From a bacterium (GTDB taxonomy: Bacteria; Patescibacteriota; Minisyncoccia; Moranbacterales; DUUL01), in contig DAOUPS010000057.1 in assembly GCA_030626045.1 (NCBI GenBank), positions 1 through 5,934 on the forward strand: a stretch of DNA of 5,934 nt. The letters are read 5' to 3'. The stretch's first letter is position 1, and every line of letters begins with the position of its first letter. This document shows positions 1-5,594 of this stretch, piece by piece. A model generated the notes under the pieces. That model saw only the letters and a program-made list of their open reading frames with translations, did not search any database and was not told the origin of the DNA. Both the position numbers and the translations under genes were made by a program.

Positions 1-593
1 CAGCGTTGTCACATATAAAGATCCTTGAAAGTTTGAAATTTAAAAATATCGTTATTTCACTAAAAGCCTCCGATATAGATCGGACTGTGTCGGCCTATAG
101 AATGTTGTCGGAAAAAGTGCGTTATCCTCTCCATGTCGGAGTAACTGAAGCCGGAACAAAATTTAGAGGAACTATCATGTCATCAATAGGGATCGGCATG
201 CTTTTATACGACGGAATTGGAGATACGATCAGGGTTTCTTTGACTGATGATCCTATTGAGGAAATTCCGGTTGCTTGGGAAATTTTAAGCGCGCTTGGAT
301 TGAGACGAAGAAAACCGACAGTTACAAGCTGTCCAACCTGCGGCCGAACAGAAATCGATGTGGTGGGGCTTACCAAACAGATTGAAAAAATTGTCGAAAA
401 TATAAATGAAGATATTCATATTGCCGTAATGGGATGTGTAGTAAACGGGCCAGGTGAAGCAAAAGAAGCGGATCTGGCCGTGATCGGCGGAAAGAAGATG
501 GGATTGCTTTGCAAAAGAGGAAAAGTGATCAAAAAAGTAAAGGAAGCTGATCTGCTTAGCGAATTTAAAAAAGAACTTAAAAAAATGACTTGA
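1..593 (+). CDS. ispG: IspG (GcpE), 4-hydroxy-3-methylbut-2-enyl diphosphate synthase, C-terminal part
   Basis: IspG is the penultimate enzyme of the MEP isoprenoid pathway; it reductively opens MEcPP to HMBPP in the cytosol using a [4Fe-4S] cluster. The frame is open to the left edge (the first full codon is GCG at 3-5), so the gene starts outside the window; the TTG at 6 is an internal codon. About 196 residues are present, roughly the second half of a usual 350-400 residue protein. Numbering from TTG as residue 1, the end of the TIM-barrel domain is visible (VGVTEAGT, 44-51; DGIGDTIRVSLTDDP, 69-83), followed by the cluster domain with SCPTCGRTEID (C109, C112) and MGCVVNGPGE (C144, E151). 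These match the three cluster cysteines and the active-site glutamate of E. coli IspG (C270, C273, C305, E312). The tail is lysine-rich and ends in TGA. ispH follows after 67 bases. The family call is very safe. Confidence 0.97.
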   Translation, partial: ALSHIKILESLKFKNIVISLKASDIDRTVSAYRMLSEKVRYPLHVGVTEAGTKFRGTIMSSIGIGMLLYDGIGDTIRVSLTDDPIEEIPVAWEILSALGLRRRKPTVTSCPTCGRTEIDVVGLTKQIEKIVENINEDIHIAVMGCVVNGPGEAKEADLAVIGGKKMGLLCKRGKVIKKVKEADLLSEFKKELKKMT

Positions 594-618
594 AAAATGG
601 AGGCTTAAATGCTATAAA
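590..618 (+). promoter_or_regulatory. Predicted sigma70-type promoter of ispH
   Basis: A -35 box TTGAAA (590-595) and a -10 box TATAAA (613-618) are separated by exactly 17 bases; each differs from consensus at one position. The -35 box overlaps the TGA stop of ispG. The predicted transcript start is near 625, giving ispH a 5' leader of about 36 bases without a well-placed Shine-Dalgarno (only GAGAGA at 639-644, about 16 bases from the ATG). ispH can therefore be transcribed independently, although read-through from ispG is not excluded because no terminator lies between them. Confidence 0.6.
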
Positions 619-660
619 TGGCTGTTCCCAAAAATATCGAGAGAATAAAAATACAATTTT

Positions 661-1548
661 ATGAAAGTGAACATTGCAAAAAATGCCGGCTTTTGCGGAG
701 GAGTAAAAAGGGCATTCATGCTTGTAGAGAAAAAATTCAAAAATTATAAAAAAAAGAATCCTGTTTTTATACTTGGATCGTTAGTGCATAATGAAAATGT
801 AATGGCGGTGGTAGAAAAATGGAGAATAAAAAAGATCAAAACACTGCGATCGATCAAGAAAAGTGATACCGTGATCATTACAGCTCATGGAGTAAGTAAA
901 CAAAGAATTAAGTCGATCAAGGAGAGAGAGGCAATTGTATTTGATACCACCTGCCCAAATGTTTCGCGCGTCCATCGTTGCGTGTGCGGGTACGCTGAAA
1001 AAAGATTTGAAATTATTATCTTTGGAGATAAAAAACACAAGGAAGTGATGGGCATTAATGGCTGGTGCGGCAAAAACGCAAAAATAATTGTGACCAAAAA
1101 TGAAACGAAAAAGCTTGCGAGGCAAATTGTTAATTCCAAGCGCCAAAGGCCGTTATTAGTGGTTTCTCAAACGACGCAAAATATTGCTTTATTTAGTGAG
1201 GCAGTTGCTGCGCTTAAAAAAGCCGCCCACTCTGCCGGCCGGACAATAAAAATAGTGGACACCATCTGCAGAGCGACATCGCTTCGGCAAGCAGAAGCAT
1301 CGTGTATTTCCATGAAAAATGATGCCGTTATTGTCATTGGAGGAAAAAAGAGCGCAAACACAAGACAATTATGGAAGATTGCCAGAAACATCAATAAGAG
1401 AGTGGTGTGGATCGATGAACTAAATGATCGCGCCAAGAAAGAAATAAAATACTTGTTGCGGGAAGCCGACACTGTGGGAATAGTTTCCGGCGCTTCAACT
1501 CCGAAATGGGACATTGATGAAACAGTTGCTTATCTGAAAACATTGTAA
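661..1548 (+). CDS. ispH: IspH (LytB), 4-hydroxy-3-methylbut-2-enyl diphosphate reductase
   Basis: IspH catalyses the last MEP pathway step, the 2-electron reduction of HMBPP to IPP and DMAPP, with a [4Fe-4S] cluster in the cytosol. The 295 residues cover the full family length. The cluster cysteines are C12 (GFCGGVKRA), C98 (DTTCPNVSRVH) and C203 (DTICRATSLRQ). Diphosphate-binding and catalytic residues are also present: H43 (LVHNENV), H76 (TAHGVS), H126 and E128, the TT pair at 171-172, S231/N233 (GGKKSANTRQL) and S279 (SGASTP). The start is fixed because the family always begins a few residues before the first cluster cysteine. Slightly unusual are HKE where HPE is common and four extra cysteines (C107, C109, C136, C215). 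The gene ends in tandem TAA TAA. Its neighbour ispG supplies its substrate. Confidence 0.97.
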   Translation: MKVNIAKNAGFCGGVKRAFMLVEKKFKNYKKKNPVFILGSLVHNENVMAVVEKWRIKKIKTLRSIKKSDTVIITAHGVSKQRIKSIKEREAIVFDTTCPNVSRVHRCVCGYAEKRFEIIIFGDKKHKEVMGINGWCGKNAKIIVTKNETKKLARQIVNSKRQRPLLVVSQTTQNIALFSEAVAALKKAAHSAGRTIKIVDTICRATSLRQAEASCISMKNDAVIVIGGKKSANTRQLWKIARNINKRVVWIDELNDRAKKEIKYLLREADTVGIVSGASTPKWDIDETVAYLKTL

Positions 1549-1600
1549 TAAATGGCAGTTATTAGGCTATGAAGCTTTGCAGTGAAAATGAACAATATTA

Positions 1601-1629
1601 TTGACTCTCACTTAATTTATTGATATAGT
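1601..1629 (+). promoter_or_regulatory. Strong sigma70-type promoter of the small CxxC gene
   Basis: TTGACT (1601-1606) and TATAGT (1624-1629) are separated by exactly 17 bases; each has five of six consensus positions. The expected transcript start is about 1636, only 4 bases before the ATG at 1640. The promoter overlaps an in-frame GTG (1628-1630), so that GTG cannot be the start when transcription begins here. This is the best promoter in the window. Confidence 0.75.
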
Positions 1630-1639
1630 GGTCAAAGCT

Positions 1640-1933
1640 ATGACGAATAACTTGAACACATTATTATTTTGCCCTATTTGCAGCCAAAAATATTCAAATG
1701 GTTGTATTCGGACAGTTGCAAACAGAAAAGAGGCAATAATCGTGCATATAACATGTTCGGTTTGCCGAAGTGCTTCGTTAGCAATCATATCCAATGGAAA
1801 CGACAATGACAGGCTAATTTCCGTTGGAATGTTAACAGATCTTAGCTACGATGAAATTATTGAGATGATAAAAAAAGGACCTATCACAGCGGATGAAGTG
1901 CTGGAAATAAACCAAATAATCAGCTCGGTCTGA
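1640..1933 (+). CDS. Small CxxC/CxxC putative zinc-ribbon protein, function unknown
   Basis: This is a 97-residue cytosolic protein with no signal peptide or membrane segment. I do not recognise a named function. Two CxxC pairs, C11-P-I-C14 and C39-S-V-C42, sit at the ends of a predicted beta-rich section and would suit one zinc ion in a ribbon fold; C22 and H36 lie between them. The second half carries the string VGMLTDLSYDEI (62-73) and GPITADEVLEI (80-90), probably helical; I recall similar strings in small uncharacterised proteins of Patescibacteria, but this is memory, not a search. I chose ATG 1640 rather than the in-frame GTG at 1628, because the GTG lies inside the -10 box and upstream of the expected transcript start. 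No Shine-Dalgarno is present. The gene has its own promoter and stands between ispH and bL25. A housekeeping or regulatory role is possible but unsupported. Confidence 0.85.
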   Translation: MTNNLNTLLFCPICSQKYSNGCIRTVANRKEAIIVHITCSVCRSASLAIISNGNDNDRLISVGMLTDLSYDEIIEMIKKGPITADEVLEINQIISSV

Positions 1934-1958
1934 CATATCGAAAACAGTTCTTTATGAT
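1930..1958 (+). promoter_or_regulatory. Predicted sigma70-type promoter of the bL25 gene
   Basis: CTGACA (1930-1935) and TATGAT (1953-1958) are separated by exactly 17 bases, each one mismatch from consensus. The -35 box overlaps the TGA stop (1931-1933) of the upstream gene. The predicted start near 1965 gives a leader of about 36 bases, AT-rich and without a Shine-Dalgarno. A second -10-like box, TAATAT (1985-1990), lies 10 bases before the ATG but lacks a matching -35. Confidence 0.6.
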
Positions 1959-2000
1959 TAAACGTTGTAAACCAACTATATAAATAATATTTATTCGGCT

Positions 2001-2702
2001 ATGGAAGAGACTTACTTAATCAATGCGAATGTACGTAAAAAAGGCAGTAAGAATAGGCAATCGGGGAGTAGGATCCCTGCGATATTGTATGGCAAAAAAC
2101 TAGACAATATTATGTTATGGATCGACTGTAAAGTGTTTAGTAAGGTTTATGATGACGTAAGAGGAAGTTCTGTTTTAGATCTCATTGTGGAGAATGGCAG
2201 TAAGCGGGAAGCGGAAAAGGTGCTGATTTATGGTATACAGCGTGATCCTGTTACCGATGACTATATGCACGTTGATTTTTATCGTGTAAAAATGGATGAA
2301 AAGATCGAAACCAGCGTCGAACTTGAATTTATAAATGAGTCGCTCGCAGTTAAGGAGCTTGGGGGTGTTCTTGTAAAAAATATTGATAAAGTTGAAGTGC
2401 GATGCCTGCCTGCGGATTTGCCGAAATATATTAAAGTTGATATATCATCACTCGAGACATTCGATGATCGCATCTGCATCGGAGATCTGAAAATATCTGA
2501 CAAAGTCTTCATTGATCTGGAATCGAAAACAGTGGTAGCTCTTGTTGCGCCGCCGCGAAGCCAAGAAGATATTGAAGAGCTTGAGAAAGACATTGAGGGA
2601 GATATTTCTCAAGTCGAAGATGTTGAGAAAGAAGAAGACGAAGATCAATTAGAACAACAGGATATAGAAGATCAACAAAAAGAAAAAGGCAGTATCGAAT
2701 AA
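2001..2702 (+). CDS. rplY: 50S ribosomal protein bL25, long CTC/TL5 type
   Basis: bL25 binds 5S rRNA in the central protuberance of the large subunit. The 233-residue protein has the two-domain CTC form. The N-terminal 5S-binding barrel (about 1-95) shows LINANVRKKGSKNRQSG, then IPAILYG (25-31), the RDPVTDDYMHVDFYRV block (81-96) and their usual spacing. A C-terminal beta domain (about 98-185) contains LGGVLVKNIDKVEVRCLP and ends in VVALVAPP. Residues 187-233 form a strongly acidic tail of Glu, Asp and Gln, predicted disordered and common in the long form, although this one is rich even so. The start is fixed by the family N-terminus; it has no Shine-Dalgarno, the bases before it being TTCGGCT. 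The transglycosylase gene follows after 70 bases with no terminator between, so partial co-transcription is likely. Confidence 0.95.
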   Translation: MEETYLINANVRKKGSKNRQSGSRIPAILYGKKLDNIMLWIDCKVFSKVYDDVRGSSVLDLIVENGSKREAEKVLIYGIQRDPVTDDYMHVDFYRVKMDEKIETSVELEFINESLAVKELGGVLVKNIDKVEVRCLPADLPKYIKVDISSLETFDDRICIGDLKISDKVFIDLESKTVVALVAPPRSQEDIEELEKDIEGDISQVEDVEKEEDEDQLEQQDIEDQQKEKGSIE

Positions 2703-2757
2703 AAGCACAAAAATATTTAAAGGACTGTTCCAGAAAGCCTTTAACGTCGCGTTGAGT

Positions 2758-2766
2758 TGCTAGATT
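2758..2766 (+). promoter_or_regulatory. Possible extended -10 promoter giving a leaderless transglycosylase mRNA
   Basis: TG at 2758-2759, one base, then TAGATT (2761-2766) resembles an extended -10 element. The sixth base of the -10 lies 6 bases before the ATG at 2773, so transcription would begin at or next to the A of the start codon. There is no good -35 at 17 bases; TTTAAC (2740-2745) sits at 15. Alternatively the gene is read from the bL25 promoter. Confidence 0.35.
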
Positions 2767-2772
2767 AGCTCT

Positions 2773-4023
2773 ATGGCGCATAAAAATACAAAAAGAGGAA
2801 GTTGGTTTTTAAGTATTAGAAGTATCGTTTTTTGTTGCGCATTGTTAATGATGTGCGATTTTACGGTTGTGTACGCTGAGGAAGTTGATGAGGATGCCGT
2901 TAAGAAAGCTGAAAAAAGTGAAGATAAAATTGAAAACTTGGAAGATAAGCTGAAAGATGCTAAGAAGGAAAAAGACGAAGATATTCAAAAAAAGCTGATC
3001 ATCTCCAGTGAACTCCATCAAATAAACGGAAATATATCAATAATCGGAGAAAAACTTTCTGAATCTGAAAAAGAACTTATCAGGACAAAAATAGAACTTG
3101 ATCAAAAACAAAAAGAAATTGAATACAAGAAAGAATTATTAGCTAATTTATTGAGGAAAATGAATCAGGTTGATGTAGAGGCTTATTTGATAACTTTTGG
3201 AAGCGATAGCGGCTTGGGTGATTATTTTGCGGCCGTTGATGCCTTGCAGCAACTTGAGAGACGGTTGTATGATATTGTCGGAGAGATAAAAAATGAAAAA
3301 GTTGAATTTGAGAAGAAAGAGGAAGAACAAGAGATAATAGTGGAAATATATGATGATCAGCAAAAAACGCTTGAATATGAAAAAGTTAAAAAGAGCGTTA
3401 TTTTAAATCAAACACAAGGAGAGATCAACCAAAAAGACGCTATAATTGGTGAGATCCAATCAAAGATTGCCGGGTTGCGGGCGGATATTTCCAGGCTTTT
3501 AGGTAAAGGTTACGATACTGATGACATTAAAGACGCGGTTAAGTTTGCCAGCAAGGCTACCGGAGTGCGGAAGGATTTTTTAATGGGTATGCTTGTTGTT
3601 GAATCCGATCTTGGGCGGTACACCGGCGGATGTAATTACAAGGAAAGTCGAATGAACAGCCATCGGAAAAGTATTTTCAAAGATATATGCAAGGATTTGG
3701 GCCATAATTACAAAAAACAAAAAGTGTCATGCCCTCCGAAAGGCTACAAGGGGACAGGTGGAGCAATGGGGGTTGCACAATTTATGTCAGATACTTGGAA
3801 AGGGTACGAAAAAAAGATTGAACGAGTGACCGGGCACAAGCCTCCGGATCCATGGAATCTTACGGACGGAGTTACCGCAATGGCATTAAAACTCGCCAAT
3901 GACGGCGCGACATCAAAAAAAGGAGAATGTAAAGCCGCGAAACGGTATTTGGGAGGATCTCACCAATGGTATTGTGATAAAGTGCAGTATTGGGCGGATC
4001 ATTATGAGAAGCTTCTCGAGTAA
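2773..4023 (+). CDS. Secreted coiled-coil lytic murein transglycosylase (SLT/MltB-like)
   Basis: This exported enzyme is predicted to cleave the glycan strand of peptidoglycan between MurNAc and GlcNAc, forming 1,6-anhydro ends. Of 416 residues, 1-35 form a signal peptide: basic n-region (K4, K7, R8, R16), hydrophobic core about 17-33, and likely cleavage after VVYA (A35). Residues 38-242 are a long Glu/Lys-rich coiled coil, resembling in style the N-terminal regions of EnvC/PcsB-type hydrolase regulators. The catalytic domain follows from about 250: LVVESDLGR with the presumed acid/base E277, then GGAMGVAQFMSDTWKGY (329-345), DPWNLTDGVTAMALKLANDGA (359-379) and the closing RYLGGS (391-396). 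Between E277 and GAMG lies an insert of about 45 residues with C287, C306 and C320; C386 and C401 come later, so disulfides are plausible outside the cell. I recall this cysteine-bearing form from Patescibacteria. The start is set by the signal peptide; no Shine-Dalgarno is seen. Confidence 0.9.
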   Translation: MAHKNTKRGSWFLSIRSIVFCCALLMMCDFTVVYAEEVDEDAVKKAEKSEDKIENLEDKLKDAKKEKDEDIQKKLIISSELHQINGNISIIGEKLSESEKELIRTKIELDQKQKEIEYKKELLANLLRKMNQVDVEAYLITFGSDSGLGDYFAAVDALQQLERRLYDIVGEIKNEKVEFEKKEEEQEIIVEIYDDQQKTLEYEKVKKSVILNQTQGEINQKDAIIGEIQSKIAGLRADISRLLGKGYDTDDIKDAVKFASKATGVRKDFLMGMLVVESDLGRYTGGCNYKESRMNSHRKSIFKDICKDLGHNYKKQKVSCPPKGYKGTGGAMGVAQFMSDTWKGYEKKIERVTGHKPPDPWNLTDGVTAMALKLANDGATSKKGECKAAKRYLGGSHQWYCDKVQYWADHYEKLLE

Positions 4024-4088
4024 AAATTGCTTAGTTTGACGGCGACTAAATAAGCAGTCAAGCATCCAGTATTAATTATTAAGGACTT

Positions 4089-4238
4089 GAATTTTGAATT
4101 TCGATTGAATTTCGACTCAATTTTGAATGATAGAATTTCCCAAACAAAAGAATGACTGATAATACAGATATGAAAAAATAATTAGGACATTCAAAATTGA
4201 GAAATTCAATCGAAATTCATAATTCATAATTCAAAATT
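4089..4238. repeat. Imperfect inverted repeat, MITE-like or interspersed intergenic repeat
   Basis: Two AATTC-rich arms face each other across a 58-base centre. The left arm is 4089-4129 and the right arm 4188-4238. Three blocks pair perfectly: an 18-base block beginning GAATTTCGATTG (4096-4113 with 4201-4218), a 13-base block TCAATTTTGAATG (4117-4129 with 4188-4200), and the outer AATTTTGAATT (4090-4100 with 4228-4238). The left arm has 3 extra bases (GAC, 4114-4116). The right arm carries a short tandem expansion of the 7-mer ATAATTC (about 4219-4232). The element lies between the transglycosylase stop and the terminator, has no ORF, and shows no obvious target-site duplication. If transcribed it would fold into a long hairpin. 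Similar AATTC-rich repeats are, from memory, scattered in Parcubacteria-like genomes. Confidence 0.7.
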
Positions 4239-4263
4239 AGCCGCTGCCTGATCCATTATAGAC

Positions 4264-4298
4264 AAAAAACAGTTCCGAATATTCGGAACTGTTTTTTT
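4264..4298. terminator. Bidirectional intrinsic terminator between convergent genes
   Basis: A perfect palindrome (4264-4297) has an ACAGTTCCGAA half-site meeting its complement at a central ATAT, flanked by six A on the left and seven T on the right. Read on either strand it gives a GC-containing stem followed by a U-run. It lies between the + strand transglycosylase (stop 4023) and the - strand AI-2E gene (stop 4327-4329), 28 bases beyond the latter, and so can end both transcripts. Confidence 0.93.
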
Positions 4299-4326
4299 AT
4301 ATGTCAATCTTTATTCAAGCTATCGG

Positions 4327-5382
4327 TTACTTATTAAAGCGTTTCAAATCTTTCTTAAACTCAATTTGATAGATTTGCAAGAGAGTCATAAACAGAACGA
4401 CAATAACAGGTCCAAGTAAAAAGCCGGCTATTCCGAAAAACGCGATGCCACCGAGCGTTGAAAGAAAAACCAACAGAGGATGCAGTTGAGTTTCATTTCC
4501 GACGAGCTTCGGCCGCAAAAAATTGTCAATATTACTGACCACTATTGCGCCGAAAAGAATTATGAAGATACCTTGCCAAATCTTTCCGATCAGCAAAAGA
4601 AAAATCCCAACAGGCGCCCACACGAGAAGCGTTCCGAGTAACGGTATAAGAGACAGGATGGCAGCTACAAGCGCCCACAGAGTTGCGGACGATACCCCTG
4701 CAATAAAAAATGAAATGCCAAGCAATGTCCCCTGAACAATCGCAACCACAAATGTTCCCTTTAGTGTCGCACGGGAAATGGCTATGAATTTATTTACAAT
4801 CAGCTTTTCTTGTGAATTTTTAAGAGGGCTTAAATTCATAAAACATTTCAAGATCGCATCACTGTCTTTAAAAAAATAATAAAGGGAGAAGAACATTACG
4901 AAGGACATAAACAAGAAACTGCTTGTACTCTGATATGTCTTTTTAATGATCTGAAGAAATAATCCCCCCGCACCCCTTAAACTTTTCATAAACTCTTCCG
5001 TTCCAACAATAGATTGCATTTCCTCATTTGTAATATTAAGCCCAATTACCGGCGCGTTAAATGAAAATGTTTCGATCTTTTCTTGAATGTTGTTTTGCTG
5101 TATTGTTTGAAGCAAGTGATTGGTCTCCGATATTACCATGCTCGATACAAATGCAAGAGGCACAACAATGATAAATAAAATTAAAACGCACATGGCAAGC
5201 GATGCCAATGATTTCCTTCCCCTGAATAATTTATTAGTTTTTTTGTACCAGTTCTGAAATAACTGGGAAAATACAAAAGCCAAAGTTACAGCAATGATAA
5301 ACGGCTTAAGAACGAGGAATGACCCATACCCGACCAATAATATTAGTGCAAATAAGAAAGTTGTATTAAAATGGTTTTTCAT
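4327..5382 (-). CDS. AI-2E family (PerM/YdiK-type) membrane protein
   Basis: This 351-residue polytopic inner-membrane protein has full length for the AI-2E transporter family. Predicted membrane segments lie near 7-25, 27-44, 60-83, 153-172, 209-231, 235-257, 259-282 and 302-342 (probably two). A soluble loop (about 85-150) separates the third and fourth, as in the family. Signature stretches are IPLLGTLLVWAP (246-257), NIDNFLRPKLVGN (284-296) and the C-terminal HPLLVFLSTLGGIAFFG followed by GFLLGPVI (301-326). The family is named after autoinducer-2 export, but members have varied or unknown cargo, including Na+/H+ antiport, and nothing here (no luxS, no lsr genes) supports AI-2. The ATG at 5382 suits the first membrane segment; no Shine-Dalgarno precedes it. 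It points towards the convergent terminator, and the glycosyltransferase lies upstream on the same strand. Confidence 0.93.
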   Translation of the reverse strand: MKNHFNTTFLFALILLVGYGSFLVLKPFIIAVTLAFVFSQLFQNWYKKTNKLFRGRKSLASLAMCVLILFIIVVPLAFVSSMVISETNHLLQTIQQNNIQEKIETFSFNAPVIGLNITNEEMQSIVGTEEFMKSLRGAGGLFLQIIKKTYQSTSSFLFMSFVMFFSLYYFFKDSDAILKCFMNLSPLKNSQEKLIVNKFIAISRATLKGTFVVAIVQGTLLGISFFIAGVSSATLWALVAAILSLIPLLGTLLVWAPVGIFLLLIGKIWQGIFIILFGAIVVSNIDNFLRPKLVGNETQLHPLLVFLSTLGGIAFFGIAGFLLGPVIVVLFMTLLQIYQIEFKKDLKRFNK

Positions 5383-5437
5383 GCGATTGTTTCTAAGCCG
5401 GCTTTATTGGCAAGAATTAGGAAACTCTGCCCATAAC

Positions 5438-5455
5438 CGCCATTTACGAATGGCG
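5438..5455. repeat. Short hairpin with four-base loop
   Basis: CGCCATT (5438-5444) and AATGGCG (5449-5455) form a perfect 7-bp stem around TACG. No T-run follows on either strand, so it is not an intrinsic terminator. It lies within the presumed AI-2E leader. Confidence 0.6.
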
Positions 5456-5483
5456 TGACCCTAAATACTCGAAATGAATTTTT

Positions 5484-5520
5484 GGCAGCGTGTCTGCCGC
5501 TTGTCTGCCGATGAGGCAGA
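5484..5520. repeat. Alternating GGCAG/CTGCC hairpin cluster
   Basis: Four copies of one word occur in alternating orientation: GGCAG (5484-5488), TCTGCC (5493-5498), TCTGCC (5504-5509) and GGCAGA (5515-5520). The first two and the last two each form a small hairpin with a five-base loop. The outer copies could instead pair crosswise with the inner ones, so the folds are mutually exclusive. TGTCTGCCG is repeated directly 11 bases apart (5491-5499, 5502-5510). There is no terminator-type T-run. It could be a repeat remnant or a regulatory fold in the leader. Confidence 0.6.
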
Positions 5521-5565
5521 AAGTTAGTTTGAAAATGATTCTTTCTTGAATTAGTGTTCCCTTAA

Positions 5566-5594
5566 ATTATATACTACTATCTGAATTTGGTAAA
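5566..5594 (-). promoter_or_regulatory. Predicted sigma70-type promoter for the AI-2E gene
   Basis: On the - strand TTTACC (5589-5594) and a perfect TATAAT (5566-5571) are separated by exactly 17 bases. The -10 box overlaps the TAA stop of the glycosyltransferase, the same placement as the ispH and bL25 promoters relative to their upstream genes. The -35 matches consensus at four of six positions. The expected transcript start is about 5559. Confidence 0.5.

Larger units (their letters stand above)
5383..5559 (-). promoter_or_regulatory. Long structured 5' leader of the AI-2E gene
   Basis: If transcription starts near 5559 from the promoter at 5566-5594, the AI-2E mRNA has an untranslated leader of about 177 bases. 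I find no ORF in it. It holds the GGCAG/CTGCC hairpin cluster, a 7-bp hairpin with a four-base loop, and the palindrome AAGCCGGCTT (5395-5404) ending 12 bases before the start codon. None matches a riboswitch class I recognise. A nearer weak promoter (TTGCCA, 16 bases, AACAAT) just before the ATG is the alternative. Confidence 0.35.

Noticed and set aside
6..593. TTG at 6 as the start of a 195-residue gene
   Set aside because: The frame is open upstream and the protein aligns with the middle of IspG, so this is an internal codon of a gene cut by the window edge.
599..617. GGAGG followed 5 bases later by a tiny ATG-CTA-TAA reading frame (609-617)
   Set aside because: It lies upstream of the predicted ispH transcript start and encodes two residues only. 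It may be translated on an ispG read-through mRNA, but nothing supports a leader-peptide function.
1628..1642. GTG 1628 as the start of the small CxxC gene
   Set aside because: The GTG overlaps the last bases of the -10 box, so it would be absent from the transcript; the ATG four codons later fits.
1..1933. TGA recoded as glycine, as in Gracilibacteria and Absconditabacteria
   Set aside because: ispG and the CxxC gene both end naturally at TGA at the expected family or domain end, and no conserved glycine position is encoded by TGA.
4089..4238. CRISPR-like or tandem repeat array
   Set aside because: The repeats are inverted and of uneven length, with no regular spacers and no cas genes nearby.
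4523..4735. A 70-residue + strand reading frame inside the AI-2E gene
   Set aside because: It is the complement of a strongly conserved membrane-protein region and has no promoter or family resemblance. The same reasoning rejects the - strand frames under ispH, bL25 and the transglycosylase.
4327..5382. Quorum-sensing AI-2 exporter
   Set aside because: The family name is historical; no luxS, lsr or related gene is present, so cargo is left open.
5484..5520. Intrinsic terminator after the glycosyltransferase
   Set aside because: The hairpins are not followed by a T-run on the - strand; the bases after them are ACAAG and AAAAATTC.
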